Shown: in pieces, positions 10,019 to 22,200 of the stretch
Numbering within the stretch: the stretch's first letter is position 1
Layout: every line of letters begins with the position of its first letter
NCBI GenBank assembly: GCA_026770025.1
Contig: JAMXDE010000013.1
Location: forward strand, 372,001 to 436,000
Direction: 5' to 3'
Source: Craspedostauros australis
Lineage: Eukaryota > Bacillariophyta > Bacillariophyceae > Mastogloiales > Achnanthaceae
Length of the DNA: 64,000 bases
Position numbers and translations under genes: made by a program
The notes under the pieces: generated by a model
What the model saw: only the letters and a program-made list of their open reading frames with translations
Database searches by the model: none
Told to the model about the DNA's origin: nothing

Positions 10019-12094
10019 AATCCAATTGGCAGTGAGCTCTTTCTGTGGTCACAAGGTCACAACCATGTTGGCTGTGGAGGCTGGGACCCAGTTCGCTCAA
10101 ATCCAGCCAACTTGGTGTTGCAAGCCAGTTCAAAGCCGTTTCGATTGGAACTCCTTCCTTGTGGTTGTTGGAATCATGATGATATCACCAGTTGCAGGAG
10201 TATTAAACCTTGTTTTGACATCTGGTGTCCTGAGTGTATATTGTGCATGGCCACTGGCCGCTGCTGTAATAATGGTGGCAGGATGAGGAGGTGTGGCTGC
10301 AAGGAACCTTGCAGAATGCCTCCTGCCTCCTCTTCTTGTTCCCGTTCTGCTGCTGCTGGAGTTGGCACGCCCTCTGTTGCGGATCGAATTGGTACTGCTG
10401 ATCCTGATGCAATTAAGGATCCTGGTGCAGCCAAAGATATCAGGATTTGTACCAACAATGGCACACAGTTCTTGCCGGAACCTGTCTTCTGTTGACACCA
10501 ATGGCACAATAGCCAGCAACTCTCTCCAATTTTGTACAGACTGCACAAAAGGGCGCATGGTTGATGTCTTGGCATGCTCTTCACAACAGGAGTAGATGAG
10601 ATGATGCTGCTACTGCTGCTACTCAATCCTATTGGTTCTTCTCCAGCAACCTCCACTGTTCTGATGTTTGTGCATGTTCCAAGGATGTTGGTGGCTGGAA
10701 GCTTTGGATTCAGTCGTCATGATGGCCATGTTGTCTCTTGTGGCCACCTGCTTGCCTGCTGATGGTTGGATGGTTGGATGGATGGAGGGATAGACAACGC
10801 CATATATTCGTGTATCGTGCAAGCCCACATGGGATGCTGTGAAAAGCATGGACCCGGCCTGGTAGAAGTATGACGGGTCTGTACATGTATGGGAGAGCAG
10901 AATTAATGTGAGGTGCGTCTGTGGATGGATCTTTTCCTAGAGTATACCATGCTCAGCACCAACATTGCAATACGTTGGCAGCGTATGCCAAGTTGAATAC
11001 TTCCACGGGTGCATGGAAAAGTTGGTGGATGGATGGGCCAGCCCATGTGATAATGCTGGAATAGACTGTATTCCATGTCGAAGGCAAGGATGGCAACAGT
11101 CGAGAAAAACTGTCACACTCAACGCACCCTCCCACAGATCACCAGATGCAAAACGTTGAACGGATCATCCGATGTGACCACAGCAGCCAAAAAAGCTGTC
11201 GCGGCTAGTAGCAGTCCGCCCTTGACTTGGCTTCCCCTGCAAAACCAGGTACGAAACACTCTTTGGCTGATCTGCACCAACACTGGTTGTCCGATTCTCA
11301 GCAGAATGGTTTGACAGTAGAGCACATTTTCGTGTTGTTTGTGTCTGCTCGATCCCTCAAAATGACTAATTCAACGTCTGTCCCACCACCAGGATCAGAA
11401 GCACCAAAACGTGCTCTGACGCCGGATCACCATGGAATTGGAAAAAATGTGGTCATTTGGTACCTTCTTTCAGCCCAAATCGTGTTGCGATTTGCACAAT
11501 GATGGCTGCCACAACAGGAAAGGTCAAAATCAACCAACAAGCACTGAAACACAACAAAGGAAACAACACTGCCGCCACCAGTATCTTTCCGCGTCGTGCC
11601 ATCAGGTCAGCAAGGGGAGAGATGCAGGTTGCGCAGGACTTTGTATGTACAAACTAAGCTTAACATTAAATAGTATAATATCATACAATATTTTGCATAC
11701 CACAGGATAAGCCACTGTGATCCATTACATTATAGAATACTGTGTTGTGTGGTATTCGCAAGTGTTGCTGTTGCTGTGAACATGGACGTGCAGGAACGCT
11801 GCCACCAACGCTGTGCTGTTTGACACAACACACACACAAACAAGGAAGCACACAACAGAACCAAATCACCAACAACGCAAGGAATCAAGGCAACACCGAA
11901 TCTGCGACAACGTCACCATCCACACCATTGGATTCCATTGCCGTCTGATATCGACCGTCAAAGACGTCATCAATTTCGTCCACGGTGAAGACAAGTCAGC
12001 CAGGTACTTGTGTCGTAGAAGCTAGCTAAATATATCTAACCCTAATTGACAACACGCCGTATCGTTATCTAAATATATCACGTTTTACGATGTC

Positions 12095-12137
12095 AAATCC
12101 GCAAAAACGTACGATTCTATCCTGAATGGGGCCGTAC
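12095..12137 (-). repeat. Right arm of the 43-bp inverted repeat pair
   Basis: The reverse complement of this stretch matches 6015-6057 at 41 of 43 positions; the differences are at repeat positions 6 and 24. Similarity stops sharply on both sides of the arm. Confidence 0.8.
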
Positions 12138-14748
12138 ACAGACACGTGCGCAGTTCCGCTCTTGTTGGGCTGCCCCCGTTCCGCGCCCAAATGACATGCG
12201 CAAATCGTGATCGCCCACCACTGCAGACCTATGACTATTGACAGAAAACAATGCAAACTACCTGATCGTAAAGATAAAGTACTTTTTCTTCTGTTGGTTT
12301 GCCATGACTGCCATCGAATGTCAAACCGCAAGAGAATGCCAGTTTCCGCTCAACCTTGTGTGTGGCGAATCCTCCGCTGCGGTGATGGCGAGATGTGAAT
12401 GATTAATTGTTGTCCTTCTTTGGTGTGGAACAGAACGGACATGTGTCACACAAGAACAACTCGTTTGCTACCGCGAGGATGATGAACATCGTTGCTTCGT
12501 TGATGTTGTGTATGTAGGCATGTTTCCGCACAAGACAGACACATGTGCGCTGTTGTGACAAACAGTCATGTCGCGATGAAGTCCAGTTGACATCGTACGA
12601 CGTTGGTCGGACCAGCATGCACAGCAAGCTGATCAACATCCGACGTCAGTATGCAATCAGCCGACAAACATCATACATCAGTATGATGTATGTCTGACAT
12701 GTTACAACCGTTATTGACATTTTTGCGAGAAGTAAGGCTAATCACGCAAATTTAGACACCCTCTGTAGAGATAATTATAATATTAATGGCAACAAAAGCG
12801 CCATTACGTGATAGGGGAGGCCTTCCTTGGTTATTCTATGTGTCTAGTTGCAAACTAATCATACTCAGTGACTGCAGAGGGGGGTGGCAAGTTGCGCCTT
12901 CGAAAAGTGGAAAACCCTGCCACCGCAATGTCATACTTCACCTTCACTTCAGTCAAACATCGGTCAAACATTGATCGGACGTCAGATGACGTAGGTTGGT
13001 TGTTGAGATGACATGATCCGACGGAGGTACGACTTTGGTCGGATGTTGCAACGACATCGTCTTCCCCACGCAGTGTGTTGGAAAGGCGCGGCACACTGAC
13101 ATTCCACGCGTCCAAGAAACACGAAGTAGCAGACAGCCATTCTCCAACAACGCGTGCATGAACTTGACACTGGCTTGATGGTAACGGACAGAAGTGGGGG
13201 TCGTTGTGCGAACTGGTGTCGGCGAAGAATGACCGTCTTTCTGTACATTGATGTACTAAGTTGGAATTTTGTTCGCAGATGCACGACCACGAGACATTTG
13301 TCATGGTCACAACAGGTGCTTGTGACAACAATTATTTTCATTGCGTTTATCTCCGCTATCATCAATGCCCACACATAATGACCATCAGCAAGGAACAAAT
13401 TATGTGACGGACATGTTTGTTCGGCACTGCAACATGGTGCGCTTGCGTTGTGTGTTACGTGTGATGTGGTGTGTTAACAACAAGACCTGTTCAGACACCT
13501 TTCCCGTGCGGCCATGTAGTCGTGCAATCTCACATCGGCAATGTCGAAGCCACAGGGAATCTACGAACATGTAGTGTGCCTATGAACCAGCGACCGCCAC
13601 GAACTGTTGCGACCACAGCCAACGATTGCGCCAGACAAAAGGGGTATCGGGATAGAGTGGAACCCGCTGTGCTTCGCGTATCTTGTGATTTGGAAGACAA
13701 TTCATCACCAGGCGATCGCATGCAGCAAGGGTATTGCATGTCTGTCACAACACCCCTTCTCCATTGTATGTAGTATGGAGAGTCTGGTCTCTCGTCCGCG
13801 TGGCAACAAAGAGAAAACGTGCAGAGAATATCCGTGACAAACATTCGAAACAGCTCAGTTGTCAAATGTCAGAGAGCGAATGCAGCTCAAGTTGTTCCAT
13901 ATGTGTAGTAGCTTCAATACCATGGTCAATGCTGACCGATCCGGGTGGTGCCTTACATGTCCAGCGTTCGAAGATAGAACTCTGATTGCAAACATCTTCA
14001 ATGCTATCGATACCATGATTCGCATAGATGTCTCGATTACTTGTTTTCGACGAATAGCCAACCTTGAAGCAGGCATCTCACAATCATTGGCCTATTTGTT
14101 ATTCCACTCAACGATGTCAACCGGTGCAAGAAGTGTGAATGTAGCAATGAGAAGGAGGCCATCGATGTTCTTTGCCATCCAGTACACTCAAAAATAAGAA
14201 GTTCAGGTGATTTTACGGAGGAGGAACATGCGATGGAAGTATGATTTTAACGTGGAGCAGTGCAACCGAGTGCGTGCCTAAGTACGATGTACACTTTTGT
14301 GCTAATCAAACTCAGGACTGCGTTTTCAGAAGTCTAACATTGGGTAGACTTTGGGTAGACATTGGTCGTCTGTCGTGCATACGTCAGGTTCTTGAGCATA
14401 CCGAAGTTTTCGGTGTGATATCCAACTATACGGCAACCTCCTTGTTCCTCAGCTTTCCTCGCGGCGCAGCCAAGTGTCCTTGGCATTGGCATCGGCGTCC
14501 ACCAACTGCGCCACCAGTACGAACCGCACGCTATTATCATCCACCCGACAATCATTTGGAGTTCATTCCATTGGTCGAGGAGAGCAGAGTTATGCACAAG
14601 TATAATATTATATCTAATAGAATAGTATAATATAATACCATGGAAGCAGAATAAAGCAAACGAAGAACGGCAGAATCCATGCACAAAGCAACCAAGACGA
14701 GAACTGCCAACACCTTTACATTCTCATACTCGCACCAGCACCAGCACC
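12138..14748. other. Intergenic DNA without a supportable gene
   Basis: Only short overlapping frames are present. A perfect small hairpin lies at 12668-12689 (9-bp stem ACATCATAC, loop ATCA). The last few hundred bases are the promoter side of the second GT61 gene. No RNA gene was recognised. Confidence 0.5.
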
Positions 14749-16248
14749 ATGGTACCGTCTATCCACGCCCGTTCTGCCACCTCCGGAGTGTATGGTAACA
14801 AAGCATTCACCATCTGTGTGGTCGTTGCCATCGCCATGATTGATTGGAGAAAGGCTTCACTGCAATTGAAATCATTAAGTCATGATGACCTCTATTTGGA
14901 CTCGTACACCTTCCCATCCTCAAACTTGGACTCAGCGAGCTTGGCGGGCAACAGCAGCAACGCAAGTCAAGGGGCTGAATCAATGCCTCGATGGACCGGC
15001 AACATCACAGAATTCCCTCCATTCATGATGCAGTGGCCAACCGATACGTTCGGGCCAGATCAATGTAACATTCTGAATACCTCAATTCCATACATCTTCA
15101 ATATCACTGACTATCCCACATCGTACGATTTGGGGGACGTCTTTGGCGTCGTCCATGGTAATCTCACCGAAGCCTGGCATCAAGCTGAGATTGCAGCGAA
15201 GGAGGGCAATCGTACAAATGGGGACGTGCCACAGGTCCCAGACGCTCCTTCCAACCAAATCAAGACTGTCGCCTGCAGCTTGATCGATTACAGCGTCATC
15301 AGTCAGTTCCCGCATCAGATGCAACACATTTACCCGTGCTGGTCGCTGTGGCGGCACTTTCCGGGCGCCAAACACTTCTTCTTTCTTCGTCCAAAGCACC
15401 TTCAAGGCCTTTTGACTGGCTCCGTCTACAACGCCGGCATAACGAACGTATTAAGAGCCAACAATATTTCCATCGTCCCCATGACGATGAAGAACTTCGT
15501 ACGACAGCACCGGTCCGACGCCAGCGAACTCCTCGTCGCGTACTCACATCGAGTTGGCGGTTATCGATCGGTTTCCGAAGGTGACATGCAAGATCTTGGA
15601 AAGCGGGCCTTGACTTCGAATGGTTTGGACGTCTACACCAAGCAGGGTTGTGATGCGGCTCACCGGGACGACAAGCTCGCAGCATCGCCACCAGCAGCCT
15701 TCAATGATGAAATGAAAGGAAAGAGCGGTTCGTCGGAATATTCCAACCCACTCCATCCACCGCGCATTGCTATTGCCAATCGCAGGGACAGGAGGCGGTT
15801 GCTTGGCGCGCACAACGTGTCAATTCTGTTGCAAGACGAATTTGGGCTGCCGTACAGTCCACCAGTTTTCTTCCTCGAGGACATGACATTCAAGCAACAG
15901 GTGGAGGCCTTCGCCAGCATTGACATCTTATTGACGCCGCATGGTGCACAGCTGACATCGGTTCCGTTCATGCCCCATTGCAGCTCACTGGTCGAGGTGC
16001 TCCCGCGTGCCTACGATTGGAATGAGTTCTTTGGAACGTTGGCAGCTATCTCTGGTGTGAATCATTCCTACAAATACCTTGGGACAGATGTGGCCGCGGA
16101 AACTGAACCTCTCCGCTCATCCCAAGGACAAGAAATCGCACGCTCAACCATTCTGTGCGCGCCAGCAGACCCCATGATAGAAGCCGTCAGGATACAAATG
16201 CACCGATGGCAAGAGTGCTGCGGGTTCGCGTGGTCGTCCGTTCGATAG
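14749..16248 (+). CDS. GT61-type glycosyltransferase, copy 2
   Basis: Paralogue of the gene at 3155, 499 aa, single exon, ATG start. It has the same plan: a short N-tail, a signal anchor (TICVVVAIAMIDW), a sequon-rich stem with the shared block ITEFPPFMMQWPTDTFGPDQC, then the GT61 catalytic core. Core motifs seen are NRRDRRRLLGAHN, LLQDEFGLPY, the Gln helix TFKQQVEAF, LLTPHGAQLT with the conserved His at about residue 398, and SSLVEVLPRAYDW. It ends near CCGFAWSSVR. All family landmarks are intact, so it should be an active Golgi-type transferase. Its start context (LPSIH/VPSIH) matches that of the broken copy 3, to which it seems the closest relative. Acceptor and sugar are unknown. Confidence 0.85.
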   Translation: MVPSIHARSATSGVYGNKAFTICVVVAIAMIDWRKASLQLKSLSHDDLYLDSYTFPSSNLDSASLAGNSSNASQGAESMPRWTGNITEFPPFMMQWPTDTFGPDQCNILNTSIPYIFNITDYPTSYDLGDVFGVVHGNLTEAWHQAEIAAKEGNRTNGDVPQVPDAPSNQIKTVACSLIDYSVISQFPHQMQHIYPCWSLWRHFPGAKHFFFLRPKHLQGLLTGSVYNAGITNVLRANNISIVPMTMKNFVRQHRSDASELLVAYSHRVGGYRSVSEGDMQDLGKRALTSNGLDVYTKQGCDAAHRDDKLAASPPAAFNDEMKGKSGSSEYSNPLHPPRIAIANRRDRRRLLGAHNVSILLQDEFGLPYSPPVFFLEDMTFKQQVEAFASIDILLTPHGAQLTSVPFMPHCSSLVEVLPRAYDWNEFFGTLAAISGVNHSYKYLGTDVAAETEPLRSSQGQEIARSTILCAPADPMIEAVRIQMHRWQECCGFAWSSVR

Positions 16249-16779
16249 CGAACGGGCGGTCCAACGGAACCATACCAATAGCGCCTATTGAATCGGCAAG
16301 TAGTAGCTCGTACGATTCCGCACTCTCGATCCGAAAACAAGTTGTCGGCATCCTCGAGGCGGCCCGTGGGGGTGGGGTTACGGATTCCAGGATCCCGTCC
16401 CTGCGCGCGACCGTCGCAGTCTTCTTGTCCAGGAATACTAATACTCGGACGAGTACTGGCGGACATCGCCGTTATCTCAGCTGCGATCTTCGTAATCTCT
16501 ATCCCACACTCAGGAGTACGATCAAGTTCATATCCAACCGAGTACTTCTAATGAATTATGCTCTACGTCTCGTGCACCATACCCGGAGTCTGCTATGCCG
16601 TACTACTCGTAGCACGACTGCATCCGCCTTGACAGGATGTCTTCTCTCTGTTGTGTCAACCGTATCAGAACACGCGGATGGTACACAGTCGCAGGAGTCA
16701 TCGTAAATTCTACCCATGGAAGATGCGCCATAATGCTCTCGAAACCCCCATCCCGACAAACCACATTCGGGAAGTGTCC
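16249..16779. other. Convergent 3' intergenic region
   Basis: This lies between the stop codons of the rightward GT61 gene and the leftward 711-aa gene, so it holds both 3' ends. No gene or clear terminator structure is seen. Confidence 0.5.
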
Positions 16780-18915
16780 TCAGGTTTTGAACCCTTCTGA
16801 CTTTCGCTGTTCGTACTCTTCCACTGAAAGTAGGTTGTGCTTTTCAACTTCCATCGTCTCGTACTCATCGCCGTCAGGATAACCATAATCACCAGAATAG
16901 TCCATCTTCAGATTTGCCTTGAGGGGACATTGCGTGCCGATCAACGGACAGCCCCCCAAATGTTCCCCCGGCGGGCCGTATTTGGCGATGTGTGCATCGT
17001 ACTCCTCAAGCGTCTCCTTGAACTTGCTCTTCAGTGAGTCGAACCACATCCACTTGCGATCTGCCATGGGGTCATTTTTGTGCCGTTTCCATTCTGTGCT
17101 GATACAGTGAAGGTGCTCATGCAATGCACGCCGTTCCGTCAGCGTGAGGCCAGTGCTGCTGAGGCCCTCCAAAGACGATGGGTGCATCTTTGCAATGACA
17201 TCCGGGTCCACCCTTAGCATCATCAGCACGGTGGTGCGTTTCCATTTCCGCACCATGAGCTCTGGCAGCCGTTGTTTCCGTTTCACTTTCGGTCCACAAA
17301 CATCATTCACGCTCAGCTCGCGGATGTTGACGGGCATATGGCGTCGGATCTGCCTCAAGGCTTCGCGGTTCCCTTCTGCGATGCTCATCTCCCATGTATC
17401 ATTCTTCGTCTGTTGCTCGCTGGCCCACTCCGGTGTCAACACGAGCGCGTTTTGATATCTGTCCAGGTCATCCGCGAGTCGCACGTACTCCGTCTCGAGC
17501 TTCGCCTGTTCCTTTGGAGAATTGTCGAGGCTCATATCCGTCGCAACGACCTGGAGCTCTTCACGCAGCTCAAAAATCTTTTGCTTCGCGACTTCGTACG
17601 TGATGCTGTCGTCTGCCACTTTCAAACCAGCCAAGGTCAGCTGTTTCTCCAATGACTTCGAACGCCTGTTCTCGGTGACGATCTCGACCAGCAAATCTTT
17701 GTCCACCGCCGAGAGTTTTCTGTTTTCATCAATTCGTAAGCGATGGAGGACTTGATCTTGGAGGTCCTCTTCGGTGAGCTGCACCTTGTTTGGTGATGGG
17801 GATGACATGCTCATCTTGCTTTTCTGCTTTTTGGTGGCTGAATACAGCTTGTTTCTGCCAACAGCATGAATGCCTCCCTTTGCCGCAACCGGGCTGGATG
17901 CGTACGCAGCCTCCATGTGCTCGTACTGCGCACCAGTGGGGTGCCCGTAATCTTCAGAGTAGTAGTCGACAGCAGAATCTGCCTTGACGGGACATTGGTT
18001 TCCTATCATACCGCATTTGCCATGCGATCCTGCTGCTCCGTGCTTCTCCACGTGCGACTTGTATGCATTCAGCATCTCGCGGAACTTTTGCTTCAGCGAT
18101 TGGAACCAGAGGAATCGCTTTTCCTGGCTCTTGTCAATCTTCTTGGATTCCCATATCTCAGCCGTTGACTTCAAGTGCTGATGCAAGGCGCGTCGCTCCG
18201 TCAACGTCAACCCTGTCGTTCTCAACCCTTCCAACAGAGACGGGTGCATGCGCTCAATTGCAACAGGATCCACTCTCAATAGTTGTAGCACGTTCACGCG
18301 TTTTAATCGCTTTGCGTACGCCTTTGGCAACGTCTTGCTGGCCGGGCTTGCCTGTGTCGTGAGCATCTCTTCCGACATGTTGCGGACATTGACTGGGATG
18401 CTCTGTCGCACTGCCCGCAAGGCGGCATTATTGTCATCCTCGTTGCTTGCTTCCCATTCCAGCTCCAATCGCTCCTGCTCTTCTGCCCATTCCTCAGTCA
18501 TCATCATCGCAGTCGAGTACTTGGTGAGCTGTTCCTCCAAGCCGTAGTACTTGGACTTCTGCTGCTGCATCTGATTGGGATCCTCCAGCATGGACCTCAT
18601 CTCGCGCTGGATGCTCTCTATCTTGGACTTTGCTACCTCGTATGGAATCTCGTCCGTGACGGGGATTCCATTTTGAGCCAACTGTTGCTTCATCTTCTCT
18701 TGGAGTTTTTCGATGGAGTTCAACTCGTCGAGTAATTTCTTGGTGACCTTTGACTTGGATTGACACGCTTGTTCGCGCAACTGGTCGCGTGGCGTAGCTG
18801 TCCTGATATCAGCCCGTGCTTGCATGGGTTGGGGTTGACTCTTGGAATCGTCAGTCCCTAACCCCGCTGCTGCCGCTGGAATGGACGCCGGGGCCTGAGG
18901 TTGATCATGTGCCAT
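16780..18915 (-). CDS. Duplicated-module protein of a diatom-type family (711 aa)
   Basis: Function unknown. The protein consists of a disordered N-terminus and two homologous modules of about 300 residues. Each module has a charged helical part, a block IPVNVRNMS / MPVNIRELS, a block RLKRVNVLQLLRVDP / KWKRTTVLMMLRVDP, then MHPSxLEGLxxTGLTLTERR followed by ALHxHL. A WFxSLKxKFxExL helix comes next, and each module ends in a Cys-containing tail (CGMIGNQCPVKAD / CPLIGTQCPLKAN) followed by DYGxPxGxxYE. The near-identical landmarks in both halves show an internal duplication. From memory this module type recurs in diatom proteomes; I know of no assigned role. The paired CxxIGxQCP motifs could bind metal, which is inference. 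ATG at 18915, single exon. Confidence 0.8.
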   Translation of the reverse strand: MAHDQPQAPASIPAAAAGLGTDDSKSQPQPMQARADIRTATPRDQLREQACQSKSKVTKKLLDELNSIEKLQEKMKQQLAQNGIPVTDEIPYEVAKSKIESIQREMRSMLEDPNQMQQQKSKYYGLEEQLTKYSTAMMMTEEWAEEQERLELEWEASNEDDNNAALRAVRQSIPVNVRNMSEEMLTTQASPASKTLPKAYAKRLKRVNVLQLLRVDPVAIERMHPSLLEGLRTTGLTLTERRALHQHLKSTAEIWESKKIDKSQEKRFLWFQSLKQKFREMLNAYKSHVEKHGAAGSHGKCGMIGNQCPVKADSAVDYYSEDYGHPTGAQYEHMEAAYASSPVAAKGGIHAVGRNKLYSATKKQKSKMSMSSPSPNKVQLTEEDLQDQVLHRLRIDENRKLSAVDKDLLVEIVTENRRSKSLEKQLTLAGLKVADDSITYEVAKQKIFELREELQVVATDMSLDNSPKEQAKLETEYVRLADDLDRYQNALVLTPEWASEQQTKNDTWEMSIAEGNREALRQIRRHMPVNIRELSVNDVCGPKVKRKQRLPELMVRKWKRTTVLMMLRVDPDVIAKMHPSSLEGLSSTGLTLTERRALHEHLHCISTEWKRHKNDPMADRKWMWFDSLKSKFKETLEEYDAHIAKYGPPGEHLGGCPLIGTQCPLKANLKMDYSGDYGYPDGDEYETMEVEKHNLLSVEEYEQRKSEGFKT

Positions 18916-19208
18916 TCAAAGGGACACACGAATGCAGACGCGCCGTGCGAGTGGGTGCAATTGCGGAGTGAAAGCATTAACGAATGAGTATGATGTCCCA
19001 TTGGAGATGCATAGATTCGTGCAGTCCATAAGGAATGTGGCTGTTGGGATAGAACACAATCTCAAACACATGCCCACAGTCATCGTCACCACTGGCGGAG
19101 CTTCTTATCATCCGCTCTACTCTATCGCACTTCTGTTACTCCATGCAGGATTCTTCGGTGGTAATACTCGGTCACAAAAACACTGCTTACCGCATTGGCG
19201 AATCCGAC

Positions 19209-22200
19209 TTAATGACTTACGCCGATGACATCTTGCGGATTGGCGAGTTCGAAACCAATCCCCGTCGAATTGGAAGATGCGGACGACGACGACAATGATG
19301 ATGACGACGATGATGCAGAAGATGATGACGACGATGATGCAGAAGATGATGACGAGGACGATGATCTGGCATCGATGATCTCGACTTCATCATAGTCATC
19401 CTCAATGGTTCGTTCCGTCATCTCGACAATCGATTCGTCACCGCTATCAAGAACTACATCATCTTCTTCCTCGTAGAACTCCGCCCCGTCTTCCACTTCC
19501 ACTTCATCTTCATCTTCGTCGCTGTCAATCTCGACCTCGTCCTCTCTTTGGACGGCAGGGTCTCCATTGGTATGGTGTGCTCGTGCTGCAGCCTGGTCCT
19601 GCTTCTCGTCGTAGCCAGAGTTGCCGTCGTTGTCATCAAGCATGCCATGCTCGTGCTCTTCCTGGAGCTGGAGTACAGCATCAATTTGGGATTCGTATTC
19701 CTTGCGCTTGATCTGCAACTTGCGCCGTTCCTTCGGTTTCATACCTTCTTTCTTCAACAACTTCTCGACCTTTTTCAACTTCTTTTCCAACATTGGCAAC
19801 GAGTGCTTGGGTTGTTGGATGCTGGTGGTGCTGTTCTTGGTTTCGTGGACGTCGTCGTATTCCGTCTCTTCGTCTTCGTCGTCAATGTCGGGAAGGCCCG
19901 GTAAAATCTCGATTTTGTGCGCTTGGTGTAGAGGCGACAAGGTTTCGGATGCGATGGTGGAGAATGAGAATGGCTTCACTGGAGTGCCAGCATGATCATC
20001 AATGCCATCGTCGTCGTCACCGTTGTTGCTGTGGCTGATGTCGTTGCCGTAGTGGGGACGGTACTGTGGCTTCTTGGACGTTGGCATGGACTTGGACTGG
20101 TGCACATGGGGGATGGATTTGTGCTCCTCGGCGGAACGTTCTTCCTCATCGCAATAAGATTCGTCGTCGTCATATTGCCCGTCATCGTGACAGTCATCAT
20201 CGTATTCATGTTCGTGACTTCCTTTACAGTCGTCCATCATGGCGTCACCTAGATTCAGTCGATTTTGGACAATCTCCCCTTGCTCCGCCAAGGCGAGCAT
20301 GCGCTTTGCCTCCTTCTCCAACTCCTCATTCTCTTCCAACCACTGCTCGCACTCCAGGATGCGTTCCATGTACTCGTCGCGTTTGGTTTGATACGAATTG
20401 AATTTCTTACGATTCATCGTCGCGCTCTTCTCCATCTGTTTCATGAGCTTGTCGACCTTGCTCAGCTTCTTCTGAAGGAGAATGAGCGTCTGCTGGTAGT
20501 TGGCCTTTTGCGCATCGAACTGTTCGGTTGGTCGTTCGACCTCCGGCGATATGGTTTGGACAACCGCCGCTTCTCCCGTGGATCGTTTCGGTGGTTGCAG
20601 GATGTCCGGATTTCTTGGATTGGCAGCACTGTTGTTGCTGCTGCTGTTGTTGTGCTTGGAGGATGAGGAGGATGTGATGGAGGTGGCCGTGTGCGACGCC
20701 GTCGTGATGGCTTTGGTGTTTGGGGTTTTACTATTCGTGTCGGTGTTTCTCAGTGCTTCCTTCTGTCTGGATGCCAGTTTATGACGAATAACTGACTCGG
20801 TCGGCGAAAGCAGGGTGGAATCGTCGTTCAACGATCGAGTGGAATGTGGTTTGTACTGAATGGTTTCTCCAAGGTACGGCGCGTACTGCGTAGCAACGTA
20901 ATCATCATCTGCGTCTTCTTTCTCATTTTGCTCGTTGCGTCCGTTCCGTTTCTGGAAGGGCGTTTGACTGGTCTGTGCCTGTCCTCGTACTTCTGTATGT
21001 GCGTTCGCGTTTGTATTGGGACGATTTGGGGAGTGGCCGTTGCTCTGCTCCGGATTGAGGAGCGATCTTTGCGAGTGGTGCTTTTGCAGATGTTGCTGGA
21101 GTTGGTTCATGTCGTCGTCGTCGTCGTCGTCGTCGTTGCGGCTGTCGTTGTCATTCTCGTACCACTGTATCTCATCCTTGTATTGCTTTATCTTGAGCTG
21201 GATCTTCTTGTAGTCCGACGCTGAGCATGACTTGAGCTGCTTGTGGCACTTTGCAAGCTTCTTTTGCAGGATGTCTTTCGAGTGCTTGGGCTTTTTTGGC
21301 GTGGAAGCTGGTTTCGAAGGAGCGGTGAAAGATCCGGTGGAGGGCGAGGTGATGGAGATGGTGTTCGGCGGTCGATGGTTCTTAGGACTCCGGCTGCTCT
21401 TGCTACGAGGAGACGACTGCGAGGCCGACGGCAAAGGTGAGATGGGTGATTGCATCGCTTTTCTGTTTGCTATGGTGGGCGTTCCGGTCACCTTATCTGA
21501 TGGCGCCGCAGATGACTTGCGTGTAGTCGACCGTGACTGCTCGGCTTCCAGTTTGTTCAGCATCGATTCGTACTCCTTCCGCTTGAGGCAGTACTTGCGG
21601 TACTCTCTGGAATTGGTCTGCCTGGTCTTTTCCATCTTGGCGATAAGATGCTGAACTTTTTCGTGCTTTTTCTGGTATGTGATGTACTCCTTCGATTGCA
21701 CCAGCTGTTGGTGGCGTTGCTCATCGTGATCATCATCGTCATGATTGTCGTCGGGTTGGTGTTGAGATTGTTTGGCCACGTTGCTGCTGCCATTCATTGC
21801 GTATCGATCAATGGGCGTGTTACGATGCTCCACATTATCGTCAATGTCATCGTTCTCGCTTCCATTGTCGAAATCATCATTGGCAGTAGCAGCGTTGTGC
21901 AGGATGCTCTCATATTCCTTGCGCTTGATACAGTATTGCTTGTACTCTTTGGAACGCGTCTTGTTGGATTTCTCGAGCTCTGCAATGAGCTTTTGCACCT
22001 TTTCGTATTTCTTGCGGTACGTTTTGATTTGTTCCGGCGTCATTTGCCTTTTGAGTTTGGCTTTGGTTGCCTTGTTGCTATTGTTGCTGACATGGCGTCT
22101 TTGCATGGACCGGGATGACGATGGAGCACCGTTATCAGCTTCGTTGGCCTGGCTGTGACTGATCGAACGAATGGATATTTCGTGTGGATGGTCATCTTCA

